Source of the DNA: an uncultured Bacteroidales bacterium
GTDB lineage: Bacteria > Bacteroidota > Bacteroidia > Bacteroidales > P3
Reading direction: 5' to 3'
NCBI GenBank assembly: GCA_947177845.1
Contig: CAMWVZ010000014.1
Span: 1 to 15,051, forward strand
DNA: 15,051 bases
The number at the start of each line of letters is the position of its first letter. Within the stretch, counting starts at the first letter, position 1. The notes under the pieces are model-generated. The model was given only the letters and a program-made list of their open reading frames with translations. It made no database searches and was not told where the DNA came from. Made by a program: the position numbers and the translations under genes. This document shows positions 1 through 8,405 of this stretch, in pieces.

Positions 1-6
1 TTTTTG

Positions 7-14
7 TAACTTCG
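7..14 (+). promoter_or_regulatory. Putative Bacteroidota -7 promoter box for the upp operon
   Basis: TAACTTCG differs by one base from the Bacteroidota -7 consensus TAnnTTTG and lies 9 nt before the upp ATG. The -33 box would fall outside the window, so it cannot be checked. If this box is used, transcription starts only a few bases before the start codon, giving a very short or leaderless mRNA. A similar T-rich/TAnnTT(T/C)G arrangement occurs before two other genes here. Confidence 0.5.
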
Positions 15-23
15 CTTTTTACT

Positions 24-683
24 ATGGAAATAAAAATCTTGGATCAGAAACCGTCGCAGTTTTTGCGGTTCATGGCGGAGTTGCGCGACGAGCGCATTCA
101 GAAAGACTCTATGAGATTCCGCGAAAACCTGCGTCGCATCGGGCGTGTCTTCGCCTTTGAAATCAGCAAGGAACTTCCCTTTCACGAAATCACCGTGGCC
201 ACTCCTTTGGGAGAAAAAGTGATGCAGGCGCCTTCGCAGGAACCTGTCATTACGAGTATCCTGCGGGCAGGTCTGCCCTTGCACGAGGGTCTGCTCTCGG
301 TATTCGACCGTGCCGAAAACGGCTTTATCTCGGCCTACCGCAAGCACGACGAAACGGGAACTTTCCAAATCAAAATGGACTATGTATCCTGCCCCGATTT
401 GGAAGACAAAACCTTGATTCTCTGCGACCCTATGTTAGCCACAGGCTCTTCTATGGCCGTGTGCTACGATGCGTTGCTGGAATACGGCACACCCCGTTTC
501 ACGCACCTTGTATCGGTAATCGCATCGCAAAAAGGCGTGGACTATCTGCGTCAGAAACTCGGGCACCGCGACTGCACGCTGTGGGTGGGTTCCATCGACC
601 CCGAACTCACGTCCAAGTCGTATATCGTGCCGGGACTGGGCGATGCGGGCGACTTGGCCTTCGGCGAAAAATTGCAAGACTAA
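24..683 (+). CDS. upp: Uracil phosphoribosyltransferase
   Basis: The protein (219 aa) converts uracil and PRPP to UMP in the cytoplasmic pyrimidine salvage pathway. The PRPP-binding loop CDPMLATGSS (Asp135 to Ser143) and the uracil-binding C-terminal segment YIVPGLGDAGDLAFG (Tyr200 to Gly214) are both intact. An ITSILRAGLPL segment near residue 80 is also typical. Length fits the family (about 208-220 aa). The first ATG is chosen because the residues before the conserved MAELRD...KDSMRFR block are present in Bacteroides homologues; the next Met is inside that block. The stop is 3 nt before the CNNM-family gene, so upp heads a three-gene operon with that gene and mutS2. Upp is a cytosolic housekeeping enzyme; no link between its function and the next two genes is evident. 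Confidence 0.96.
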   Translation: MEIKILDQKPSQFLRFMAELRDERIQKDSMRFRENLRRIGRVFAFEISKELPFHEITVATPLGEKVMQAPSQEPVITSILRAGLPLHEGLLSVFDRAENGFISAYRKHDETGTFQIKMDYVSCPDLEDKTLILCDPMLATGSSMAVCYDALLEYGTPRFTHLVSVIASQKGVDYLRQKLGHRDCTLWVGSIDPELTSKSYIVPGLGDAGDLAFGEKLQD

Positions 684-686
684 GCC

Positions 687-1874
687 ATGTTCCTGCTGAT
701 TCTCTATCTGCTTCTGGCGGTTTGCATATCGTTTCTCTGCTCGGTATTGGAGGCGGTGTTGCTTTCCACACCCCTTTCGTATATCGAGGTGGTGAAGAAC
801 GAAGTGCGCGAGGAATTCCTCAAGAGCGGCTACACCCGCTCCCTGCGGCGGCGCTTGAAAGCGGCGCTTGTCTTTACGCGCAACAAGAACCGCATGGAAA
901 AATCGCTCTCGTCTATCCTTTCGCTCAACACCATCGCCAACACGGTGGGGGCGGCGGGCGTGGGCGCGCAGAGTGCCGTGGTGTTCGGCAACGCCTATGT
1001 GGGCGTGGCTTCGGGCACGCTCACCCTCATCATCCTCATCTTCTCGGAAATCCTACCCAAGAGCATCGGCACGCGCTATTGGCGACGGCTGTGTCTGCCC
1101 GCCGCCCGTGTAATTCAGGTGCTGATGTGGGTCTGCTATCCTTTTGTGGTGCTTTCGGAGGGCATTTCGTGGATAGTGTCGCGGGGCAAGAAAGACCCGG
1201 GCGTGAGCCGCGAGGAGGTGAGCGCTATCGTGAGCATGGGATCCAAGGAAGGCATCTTCGAGCAGGAGGAAATTCAGGGACTGCGCAGTATCTTGCGCTT
1301 GCAGGATCTGCGGGTGCGCGACATCATGACGCCGCGCATGGTGACGGTGACGGCCTGCGAGGAAATGACGGTGAACGAGTTTTACAAGGAACGCAGTTAT
1401 CTGAAATATTCGCGCATTCCTGTGTATGAGAACGATAACCCCGACAATATTACGGGTTTCGTGTTGTTGAAGGATGTGTTTGAATTGGTGGCCGCCGACA
1501 AGCACAAGGTGAAGCTCAAGGAGATAAAGCGGCCTATCTTCATCGCTACCGAAAGCCAGAAGTTGTTGAGTTTGTGGAACCGTATGCAGCAGGCTACGGG
1601 TGGGGACGCGGCGGGCGGCGGCGAGCCGGCCTCCGGCGTGTCTATCGCCGCCGCCCGCCGCAAACGGGAGCAAATTGCCATGGTGGTGGACGAATACGGC
1701 AGTTTTGTGGGCATTGTGACCGTGGAAGATATGGTGGAGACGATGATAGGCATGGAAATCGTTGACGAAAAAGACACCGTGACCGACATGCAGGCCTACG
1801 CCCGCAAGAAATGGACTTCCTCGAAAGTATATCATAAAATAGAAACCGACGCGAAAGCCGACGAAACGCGATGA
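687..1874 (+). CDS. CNNM/DUF21 and CBS-domain membrane protein (hemolysin/CorC-like family)
   Basis: This 395-aa protein has an N-terminal DUF21/CNNM transmembrane domain (about residues 1-170) with the family motifs LNTIANTVGAA (Asn81 onward) and FSEILPKSIG (Glu121, Pro124). A CBS pair follows, starting near RDIMTPRM (Arg211 onward) and ending with VVDEYGSFVGIVTVEDMVETMIG (Asp335 onward). Family members are implicated in Mg2+ or other divalent-cation transport; the substrate cannot be read from sequence. The C-terminal CorC_HlyC domain of many relatives is absent, since the protein ends about 40 residues after the second CBS motif. Odd feature: an insert of about 20 Gly/Ala-rich residues (about 304-325) in the second CBS domain is encoded by a GC-only inverted repeat. 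The gene starts 3 nt after upp, and its TGA overlaps the mutS2 ATG (ATGA), implying translational coupling. Confidence 0.9.
   Translation: MFLLILYLLLAVCISFLCSVLEAVLLSTPLSYIEVVKNEVREEFLKSGYTRSLRRRLKAALVFTRNKNRMEKSLSSILSLNTIANTVGAAGVGAQSAVVFGNAYVGVASGTLTLIILIFSEILPKSIGTRYWRRLCLPAARVIQVLMWVCYPFVVLSEGISWIVSRGKKDPGVSREEVSAIVSMGSKEGIFEQEEIQGLRSILRLQDLRVRDIMTPRMVTVTACEEMTVNEFYKERSYLKYSRIPVYENDNPDNITGFVLLKDVFELVAADKHKVKLKEIKRPIFIATESQKLLSLWNRMQQATGGDAAGGGEPASGVSIAAARRKREQIAMVVDEYGSFVGIVTVEDMVETMIGMEIVDEKDTVTDMQAYARKKWTSSKVYHKIETDAKADETR
1608..1661. repeat. Perfect 16-bp GC-only inverted repeat with a nested hairpin, inside the CNNM gene
   Basis: The left arm GCGGCGGGCGGCGGCG (1608-1623) is an exact reverse complement of the right arm CGCCGCCGCCCGCCGC (1646-1661). 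The 22-nt spacer holds a second small hairpin, GCCGG-CCT-CCGGC (1625-1637). The arms code for Ala/Gly residues 308-312 and Ala/Arg residues 321-325 of the CNNM-family protein, in a linker of CBS domain 2 that is usually much shorter. A 5-nt ACGGG flanks the repeat at 1596-1600 and 1664-1668, which could be chance. Confidence 0.85.
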
Positions 1875-4282
1875 CCTACCCCGACTCTTTTGTTCAGAAA
1901 ATCGGTTTCGACACCATCATAGGCTTGCTGCAAAAGGAATGCATCACCGAATCGGCGCGGGCGATGTGCACCAAAATCGCACCGCTCCACCCTTTCGAGA
2001 AATTGCAGACCTATTTGAAGCAAACTTCTGAATTCAAATCGCTTCTGATGTTGGAAGCGGCTTTTCCCTCGCAGGATTATTTCGATTTGAGCGACGAACT
2101 CAAACGGCTTCAGGTGCAAGGTTCGTATATCACCTTGGAGGGCTTGGGACGGCTCCGCGCCTCGTATGTCACGCTCTCCGAAATCAAGACTTACTTCGAC
2201 AAACTCGATGCGGAAACCTACCCGCAGTTGTGTCTGTTTGCGCAACAGTTGGAGATTGTGCCCGAAGTGCTGCCCAAAATCGACACGCTTCTGACGCGCA
2301 CGGGTGAAATCCGCGACAACGCTTCGGAAAACCTCTTCCGTATCCGTCAGCTTATACGCCGTAAATCGGGTGAAACACAGCGATATATCGTTAAGTATAT
2401 GGACTTGGCGAAAAAGGAAGGCTGGGTGGAGGACGAGGCCGATGTTACGGTGCGCAACGAGCGTTTGGTAATTCCCGTAACGGCCTCGCACAAAAAGAGT
2501 ATGCGCGGTTTTATCCACGATGTTTCGGCCACGGGGCAGACGGTTTTCATGGAACCCGAAGAAATCTTCAACCTCAACAACGAAATTGTGGAACTCCGCA
2601 ACGAAGAACGGGTGGAGATTATCGAAATCCTAAAGAATTTCAGTGCGTTCCTGCGGCCTTTCTTGGGTGTGCTCACAGCGGCCTACCGTTTTTTGGTGCG
2701 TGTGGATGTGTTGCGGGGCAAGGCGTTGTTGGCCGTGAAACTCGATGCGGGAATGCCGATTTTGCATAACAAGCCTTGTTTTGTGTGGCGGCAGGCGCGT
2801 CATCCGCTGCTCTATCTCAAAGACCCGAAAGCGGTGGTGCCTTTGGATCTGTCGCTTACCGACGAAGAAAAAATCGTGATGATTTCCGGGCCCAATGCGG
2901 GAGGTAAGTCGGTATGTCTCAAAACGGTGGGTCTGTTGCAATATATGTTGCAATGCGGACTTTTGGTGAGTATGCGCGAGGATTCGGAAGCGGGGGTGGT
3001 GCGCGACATCTTTGTGGATATAGGCGACGAGCAATCTATTGAAAACGATTTGTCTACATATAGTTCTCACCTCAAGAACATGAAGTTTTGGGTGGAACAC
3101 GCCGACAAGAACACCTTGTTTCTGAGCGATGAATTGGGCAGCGGCACCGAACCTCAGGTGGGCGGGGCCATTGCGGAGGCCTTGGTGGAATTTCTGTTGC
3201 GCAAGGGGGCGCGGGGCATCATCACCACGCATTATACCAATTTGAAACTCATGGCGAAAAGTCATCCCGGCATTGTGAACGGAGCGATGCTTTTCGACCA
3301 AGAGAACCTGCGTCCGCTCTATGTGTTCCGCAAGGGGTTGCCGGGCAGCTCGTTCGCTTTCGAAATCGCCCGCAAGACGGGACTTCCCGAAAGTGTGCTG
3401 GCTTCGGCGGAAAACAAGGTGGGGCGGCGGCAGCTGAACTTTGAACAGGAGTTGCAACAGATTGAGGTGGAAAAACATGTGCTGCACAAGAAGCGTCAGG
3501 AAGTGGAGGTGGCCGACGATTTGCTGCATTCCACCTTGGAGAAATACAGGGGTTTGGTGCGCGATTTGGAAACGCACCGCACACGTTTGATGAACGAGGC
3601 GAAGGCCGAGGCGCGGAGCCTTGTGAAGCAGGCCAATGCCGACATCGAACGCACTATCCGCGAAATCCGCGAGGCTCAGGCGGAAAAGGAAGCGACGCGC
3701 CGGGCCCGTCAGGTGCTGAACGAGAAAGCGGCGGAATGGGAAGAAACGAAGCAGCCCGAAAACGTGGAGGACAAGCCGCAGAAGCAGACCGAAACAGCGA
3801 AGCCCAACGGTATTCCGTTGCGCGAAGGGGCGTGGGTGAGGTTGAAGGACAATCCCCGCACCGTGGGGCGTATCGAGAAAATCCAAGCCGGCGCCGCCCA
3901 CGTGAACTTCGACTATATGCGTATGCAACTTCCTTTCGATAAGTTGGTTGCATTGACCGAAAAAGAAAGCCGGCAATACGAGAAAAACCTTGGGCGCGGT
4001 TCGGTGAAAGTGGAAAACCTCTCGGAAGGACAGCTGAATTTCAAACCCCGCATCGACCTGCGGGGCGTGCGCGGCGAAGAGGCCGTGGAAAAGGCCCTGC
4101 ATTTGGTGGATCAAGCCGTGCTCTACGGAGAAAAGCATCTCGAAATCCTGCACGGAAAAGGCAACGGCATCTTGCGGCAACTTATCCGGGGCGCCCTGTC
4201 GAAAAACCCGCACGTGCAGTCGTTTTCCGACCAAGAAGAACAGTTCGGCGGAAGCGGCATCACGCTCGTCCATTTGTCTTAA
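1871..4282 (+). CDS. mutS2: MutS2 family ATPase/endonuclease
   Basis: The 803-aa protein has full MutS2 architecture and no mismatch-recognition domain. The core/lever region (about 1-310) is followed by the MutS ATPase with Walker A GPNAGGKS (340-347), signature-like STYSSHL (395-401) and Walker B LFLSDE (Asp420, Glu421). A long charged coiled coil (about 500-620) leads to a Gln/Lys-rich linker and a small beta domain (GAWVRLKDNPRTVGRI). The C-terminal Smr domain carries DLRG (729-732) and HGKGNG (761-766), the motifs linked to its nuclease activity. In Bacillus subtilis MutS2 splits collided ribosomes; in Helicobacter pylori it suppresses recombination. Which role applies here is inference. 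The ATG start overlaps the preceding TGA by 4 nt. It is the last gene of the upp operon; no intrinsic terminator is visible after it. Confidence 0.96.
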   Translation: MTYPDSFVQKIGFDTIIGLLQKECITESARAMCTKIAPLHPFEKLQTYLKQTSEFKSLLMLEAAFPSQDYFDLSDELKRLQVQGSYITLEGLGRLRASYVTLSEIKTYFDKLDAETYPQLCLFAQQLEIVPEVLPKIDTLLTRTGEIRDNASENLFRIRQLIRRKSGETQRYIVKYMDLAKKEGWVEDEADVTVRNERLVIPVTASHKKSMRGFIHDVSATGQTVFMEPEEIFNLNNEIVELRNEERVEIIEILKNFSAFLRPFLGVLTAAYRFLVRVDVLRGKALLAVKLDAGMPILHNKPCFVWRQARHPLLYLKDPKAVVPLDLSLTDEEKIVMISGPNAGGKSVCLKTVGLLQYMLQCGLLVSMREDSEAGVVRDIFVDIGDEQSIENDLSTYSSHLKNMKFWVEHADKNTLFLSDELGSGTEPQVGGAIAEALVEFLLRKGARGIITTHYTNLKLMAKSHPGIVNGAMLFDQENLRPLYVFRKGLPGSSFAFEIARKTGLPESVLASAENKVGRRQLNFEQELQQIEVEKHVLHKKRQEVEVADDLLHSTLEKYRGLVRDLETHRTRLMNEAKAEARSLVKQANADIERTIREIREAQAEKEATRRARQVLNEKAAEWEETKQPENVEDKPQKQTETAKPNGIPLREGAWVRLKDNPRTVGRIEKIQAGAAHVNFDYMRMQLPFDKLVALTEKESRQYEKNLGRGSVKVENLSEGQLNFKPRIDLRGVRGEEAVEKALHLVDQAVLYGEKHLEILHGKGNGILRQLIRGALSKNPHVQSFSDQEEQFGGSGITLVHLS

Positions 4283-4313
4283 TTCGTCTTTTCACGCTTT
4301 TTTCATAACTTTG
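4283..4313 (+). promoter_or_regulatory. Putative Bacteroidota promoter for the CLC-ptpA-queA block
   Basis: TTCG at 4283-4286 (one change from the -33 TTTG), then 19 nt, then a perfect TAnnTTTG box, TAACTTTG, at 4306-4313. Spacing and boxes fit the known Bacteroidota promoter layout. It sits right after the mutS2 stop and predicts a leader of about 45 nt before the ATG at 4365. Confidence 0.7.
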
Positions 4314-4364
4314 TTAGTTTGCACGGACGCAGTTTATTCTGCGGAAATTGCAGCGACAACCGCC

Positions 4365-6155
4365 ATGAAAAGAAACATTTATCTTTACCACAAACACTGG
4401 CTCTCGAATTTCGAGATACGTCGGAAGAAATTTCTTTCCGACAGCAGCTATTTGGTGTTTCTGTGCGTGCTGACGGGTTTTCTGAGCGGCTTGGCGGCGG
4501 TGTTGCTCAAAAACATGATTTTCTATTTCGGTGAATGGGTGCTGAACCTCAGCCGCGCCGACAAGGAAAACTACCTCTTTCTGTTCTTTCCGTTGCTGGG
4601 CGTTACACTTTCGTATATACTTGTAAAATACGTCTTTAAAGACAATATAAGCCACGGTGTGAGCCGCGTGATGCAGGCTTTCAGCCGAACCCGCAGCCGC
4701 ATCAAGCGCAGCCGCATGTATTCGTCGCTGGTGGCCTGTACGGTAACCATCGGTTTCGGCGGGTCGGTGGGACCCGAAGCACCCGTGGTGCTTACGGGGG
4801 CGGCCATAGGCTCCAATATCGGACGCGCCTTCAACCTCGGCTTCCGCGAGTTGGTCATCATCACGGCTGCGGGTTCGGCGGGGGCTATCGCGGGCATTTT
4901 CGGCGCGCCTCTGGCGGGTTTGGTCTTTACGCTCGAAGTGCTGATGATAGACCTCACCATGACTTCGCTCGTGCCCATCCTCGTGGCCTCCACCACGGGC
5001 GCGGTGACTTCGGCTTTCCTCATGGGGCGCGAGGCGACCTTCCACTTCGACATCTCCACCGACTACTACCTTCAAAACCTGCCTTTCTACTTGATTTTGG
5101 GCTTAGTAGGAGGCCTCGTGTCGTGTTACTTCCTCTACACCAACGAAAAGATAGGCGCGTTCTTCTCCCGCATCCGGCAAGGCTGGAAGCGCGTTTTGAT
5201 AGGCGGCGTGCTGCTGTGCGTGCTCATCTTCCTCTTCCCTCCCCTCTACGGCGAAGGCTTTTCGTTTTTGAGCGACATCTTCAACGGCAACACCGAAAGC
5301 ATCTTCAACAACACATTCTTCTACGGCTACCGCCTCTCGATGTCGGTGTTCTTCGCCTATGTGGCGCTGTTGATTCTGCTCAAGGTGGTGGCCACGGGCT
5401 TCACCAACGGAGCCGGGGGCGTGGGCGGTGTGTTCGCACCCTCCATGTTCGTGGGGGCGTTTTTGGGTCTGTTCGTGGCGCAGAGCCTCAATCTGTTGGG
5501 GCTTCACCTGCCTTTGGCCAACTTCGCCCTGGCGGGTATGTCGGCGCTCATGGCGGGCGTGATGCATGCACCGCTCACCGCCATCTTCTTGGTGGCCGAG
5601 GTAACGGGCGGTTATAACTTCTTTATTCCGTTGATGTTGGTGTCGGCCACCTCGTATTTGGTGAGCCGCTGCTTCAATCCTCACTCCATCTACACCAAAA
5701 CGCTGGCGCAGCGGGGCGAGCTGCTCACCCACAACAAAGACGCCTTCGTGCTGTCGATGATGAGCCTCGACCGGGTTATCGAAACCAACTTCATCACCAT
5801 GCACCCCGACGACAACCTCGGCGCGCTCGTGAAGAGCATCAGCCGTTCTTCGCGCAACCTTTTTCCCGTTACCGACGCGCAGAACAACTTTCTCGGCGTG
5901 GTGTTCCTCGACGATATAAAGACGGTGATTTTCCGTCCCGAACTCTACGGACAGATTTACGTGAAGGATTTGATGTATGTGCCGAGCATGGTTATCGAGC
6001 GGCACGAGAATATGGCGCAGGTAGCCAAGAAGTTCCAACAGAGCGACAAATACAATATCGCGGTGCTCGACCATGGAAAATACATGGGTTTCATCTCGCG
6101 GGCCAATGTGTTTTCGAGCTATCGCGCCAAAGTGAAAGAGTATTCCTCCGATTAA
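4365..6155 (+). CDS. CLC-family chloride channel with C-terminal CBS pair
   Basis: A 596-aa integral membrane protein of the voltage-gated chloride channel (CLC) family. About ten hydrophobic segments span residues 25-430, followed by two CBS domains (about 450-590). Conserved pore segments are GGSVGPEAP (133-140), APLAGLVFTLE (ending Glu191), GGVFAPSM (354 onward) and the TGGY motif (Tyr417, matching the pore Tyr of E. coli ClC-ec1). By alignment, the gating Glu148 of ClC-ec1 is Val135 here and the proton Glu203 is Val192, so passive anion conduction is more likely than H+/Cl- exchange. The in-frame TTG at 4311 would give 18 extra residues but lies inside the promoter -7 box, so the ATG at 4365 is preferred. 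The ptpA-like gene follows after 12 nt. Confidence 0.92.
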   Translation: MKRNIYLYHKHWLSNFEIRRKKFLSDSSYLVFLCVLTGFLSGLAAVLLKNMIFYFGEWVLNLSRADKENYLFLFFPLLGVTLSYILVKYVFKDNISHGVSRVMQAFSRTRSRIKRSRMYSSLVACTVTIGFGGSVGPEAPVVLTGAAIGSNIGRAFNLGFRELVIITAAGSAGAIAGIFGAPLAGLVFTLEVLMIDLTMTSLVPILVASTTGAVTSAFLMGREATFHFDISTDYYLQNLPFYLILGLVGGLVSCYFLYTNEKIGAFFSRIRQGWKRVLIGGVLLCVLIFLFPPLYGEGFSFLSDIFNGNTESIFNNTFFYGYRLSMSVFFAYVALLILLKVVATGFTNGAGGVGGVFAPSMFVGAFLGLFVAQSLNLLGLHLPLANFALAGMSALMAGVMHAPLTAIFLVAEVTGGYNFFIPLMLVSATSYLVSRCFNPHSIYTKTLAQRGELLTHNKDAFVLSMMSLDRVIETNFITMHPDDNLGALVKSISRSSRNLFPVTDAQNNFLGVVFLDDIKTVIFRPELYGQIYVKDLMYVPSMVIERHENMAQVAKKFQQSDKYNIAVLDHGKYMGFISRANVFSSYRAKVKEYSSD

Positions 6156-6167
6156 AAAAACATAAAG

Positions 6168-8369
6168 ATGAAAACAAAGCGTTTACTTGTGTGTATTTGC
6201 ACAACGGGCATCCTGTTCGGGGCGGCGCTCGCCCAATCGCCGAAAGCCTCTCTGCTCGAAACGTTGCCTGCCGTGACCCAAGGCAAGAAATTGGAACTTG
6301 GGCATTTGATGGACCGGAACCTGTATCCGGGCGCGCCGAACCAGCTGCAATGGATGGAACGGAAAGACGGCATGTCGGTTTATGTGTTTTTGCGGAACGA
6401 CACGGCTTTCTATCATGTGGTGGAAACGGGCGTGGAACTTCCCATGATTACGCTCGACAAGCTGAATGAGGATGTGGTGAAGGCGGGAGGAAAGCATACG
6501 CTTGAGCGTTTTCCCCTAATCCGGAGGGTGAACGACAACTGTCTTTATCTGCGCAACCGCGACCACGTGTTTGTGTTTTACAGCGACAATTCGGAGACGC
6601 AGATTTATTGCTCGTTGGACAAGAAGGCAACGAACTTCGACCTCAGCACGGCTTCGGGGCTGACTGCCTTTACGCGCGACAATAATCTCTTTTTTCTGCG
6701 CGACGGTATGCGCTATTCGATTACGAAAGACCTCGATACGGGCATCGTGAACGGGCAGTCCGTGCACCGCGACGAGTTCGGCATCACCAAGGGCACCTTC
6801 TGGTCGAACGACGGCACGCGCCTGGCCTACTACCGCATGGACGAAAGCATGGTGACGAAATATCCCATTCATCACTACGATTCGATGTGGGTTGAAAATA
6901 TCCGCTATCCGCACGCGGGCGAGAAGATGCACAAGGTGAGCGTGAATGTCTTTAACACCGAGACGTTTCAGACCGTGGAGCTGGAGCCTTTCGCCGACCC
7001 GTCGCACACGTATATCACAAGTGTGGTGTGGAGCCCCGACGACCGCGATTTGTATTTGGGCATTCTCGACCGCAATCAAAAGGATTTCAGCTTGGTGCGT
7101 TATGACGCCCAAACGGGGAAAGTAAAGGGTGTGGTGTTTACCGAACACAGCGATGTGTATGTGGAACCCGAGTCGGGCATTGTGTTCCGTCCCGGCCATC
7201 CCGACCAATTTGTATGGTTGAGCGAGCGTAACGGATTCAATCACGCTTACTTATACAATACGAGTGGAAAACTGCTCAGGAAAATCACGCCCGACAACGA
7301 GGCGTGGATGATTACGGAGCTGACGGGCTTTTCGGCCGACGGAAAGACGCTCTATTTCATGGGTACCAAAGACGGGGGAGGGCTGCAACAGAACCTCTAC
7401 GCCGTGGAGGTGGAAAAGGGCAAGGTGCGCCGCGTGACGAAGGAAGACGGTATGCATTCGGTAAAGATGGACGGCACGGGCAGATACTTCATCGACTATT
7501 ATTCGGCACCTACGTTGAGTCGCCGCATTCAGGTGATTGACAATAAGGGAAATGTGGTGAAGGTGATTGCCGACTACGGGGATATGCTGGCCGACTACGT
7601 GCGGCCTGAATTCCGCTTATATACGCTTACTGCCGCCGATGGCCGCACGCCCCTCTACGGGCGCATGATTCTGCCTCCCGATTTCGATTCCACGCACAAA
7701 TATCCCGTTATCGTGTATGTGTACGGAGGCCCTCACGCGCAGCTTATCAACAAGGGCTACAACTATGCCTGCGGCACGTTCCTGCGTTTTCTGGCGCAGC
7801 AGGGTTATGTGGTGTGGACGGTAGACAGCCGGGGGTCGGCCAACCGGGGTTTCGCTTTCGAGACGGCCATTCACCGCAATATCGGGGTGGCCGAAGCCGC
7901 CGACCAGATGCAGGGCATCGCGTTTCTCAAATCGCTGCCTTTCGTGGATTCGAGCCGCATCGGGGTGGACGGCTGGAGCTACGGCGGCTTCATGGCTCTG
8001 AACCTCAAGACGCGCTATCCCGATGTGTTCAAGGTGACTACCTCGGGCGGCCCGGTCATCAACTGGGCGTGGTATGAGGTGATGTACGGCGAGCGTTATA
8101 TGGGTACGCCTCAGGACAATCCCGAGGGTTACAAGGCCGCCAACCTGCTCGAAAGGGTGGATTCGGTGCGGGGCAAGGTGATGTTGATTCAGGGAGGCTT
8201 GGATCCCACCGTGCTGCCCAAGAACAGCACCACTTTCGTGAAGCGTTGCATCGACCGCAAGATTCCCGTGGACTTTTTCGTCTATCCCGATCACGAACAT
8301 AATGTGAGGGGTGCGGAGCGCGATCATTTGTTCGAGAAGTTGTATGAATATTACAGGCAGAACCTTTAA
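6168..8369 (+). CDS. ptpA: Prolyl tripeptidyl peptidase, S9 family (PtpA-like), secreted
   Basis: A 733-aa serine exopeptidase of the DPP IV (S9B) family. It looks closest to P. gingivalis PtpA (732 aa), which removes Xaa-Xaa-Pro tripeptides from peptide N-termini. A Sec signal peptide (MKTKRLL...) has a probable cleavage after AALA near residue 22. A beta-propeller follows (about 30-470) with the S9B signature HRDEFGITKGTFWS (Glu203). The alpha/beta-hydrolase domain carries GWSYGGF (Ser604), GGLDPTV (Asp679) and DHEHNV (His711). Glu637 in WYEVMYGERY matches the second N-terminus-binding Glu of PtpA. Triad positions are each one higher than in PtpA. Likely location is the periplasm or cell surface. 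Plain dipeptidyl peptidase IV activity is the main alternative. The leader is A-rich with no Shine-Dalgarno site; it is 12 nt after the CLC gene and 36 nt before queA. Confidence 0.88.
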   Translation: MKTKRLLVCICTTGILFGAALAQSPKASLLETLPAVTQGKKLELGHLMDRNLYPGAPNQLQWMERKDGMSVYVFLRNDTAFYHVVETGVELPMITLDKLNEDVVKAGGKHTLERFPLIRRVNDNCLYLRNRDHVFVFYSDNSETQIYCSLDKKATNFDLSTASGLTAFTRDNNLFFLRDGMRYSITKDLDTGIVNGQSVHRDEFGITKGTFWSNDGTRLAYYRMDESMVTKYPIHHYDSMWVENIRYPHAGEKMHKVSVNVFNTETFQTVELEPFADPSHTYITSVVWSPDDRDLYLGILDRNQKDFSLVRYDAQTGKVKGVVFTEHSDVYVEPESGIVFRPGHPDQFVWLSERNGFNHAYLYNTSGKLLRKITPDNEAWMITELTGFSADGKTLYFMGTKDGGGLQQNLYAVEVEKGKVRRVTKEDGMHSVKMDGTGRYFIDYYSAPTLSRRIQVIDNKGNVVKVIADYGDMLADYVRPEFRLYTLTAADGRTPLYGRMILPPDFDSTHKYPVIVYVYGGPHAQLINKGYNYACGTFLRFLAQQGYVVWTVDSRGSANRGFAFETAIHRNIGVAEAADQMQGIAFLKSLPFVDSSRIGVDGWSYGGFMALNLKTRYPDVFKVTTSGGPVINWAWYEVMYGERYMGTPQDNPEGYKAANLLERVDSVRGKVMLIQGGLDPTVLPKNSTTFVKRCIDRKIPVDFFVYPDHEHNVRGAERDHLFEKLYEYYRQNL

Positions 8370-8405
8370 CAGGACTGCGAGCGCCTTATAAACCTGCGTT
8401 TTCCC

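Noticed and set aside
461..1429. A 322-codon open frame overlapping the upp and CNNM genes in another frame
   Set aside because: Arg/His/Gly-rich composition without motifs, spanning two well-supported genes. It is a codon-bias shadow.
2630..4273. A 547-codon open frame antisense to mutS2
   Set aside because: It mirrors mutS2 exactly, is rich in His, Phe, Arg and Leu as expected from reversed codons, and shows no domain. MutS2 on the plus strand is complete and conserved.
4311..4364. TTG start adding 18 residues to the CLC protein
   Set aside because: The TTG lies within the TAACTTTG promoter box, so it would not be in the transcript. The ATG at 4365 gives a normal N-terminus.
5103..6074. 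A 323-codon antisense frame in the CLC gene
   Set aside because: Very His/Glu/Gln-rich reversed-codon composition, no recognisable domain, and the CLC reading is unambiguous.
6168..6240. Lipoprotein signal for the PtpA-like protein because of Cys residues in LLVCICTTG
   Set aside because: These Cys are inside the hydrophobic core early in the signal, without a proper lipobox; AALA followed by Gln fits signal peptidase I better.
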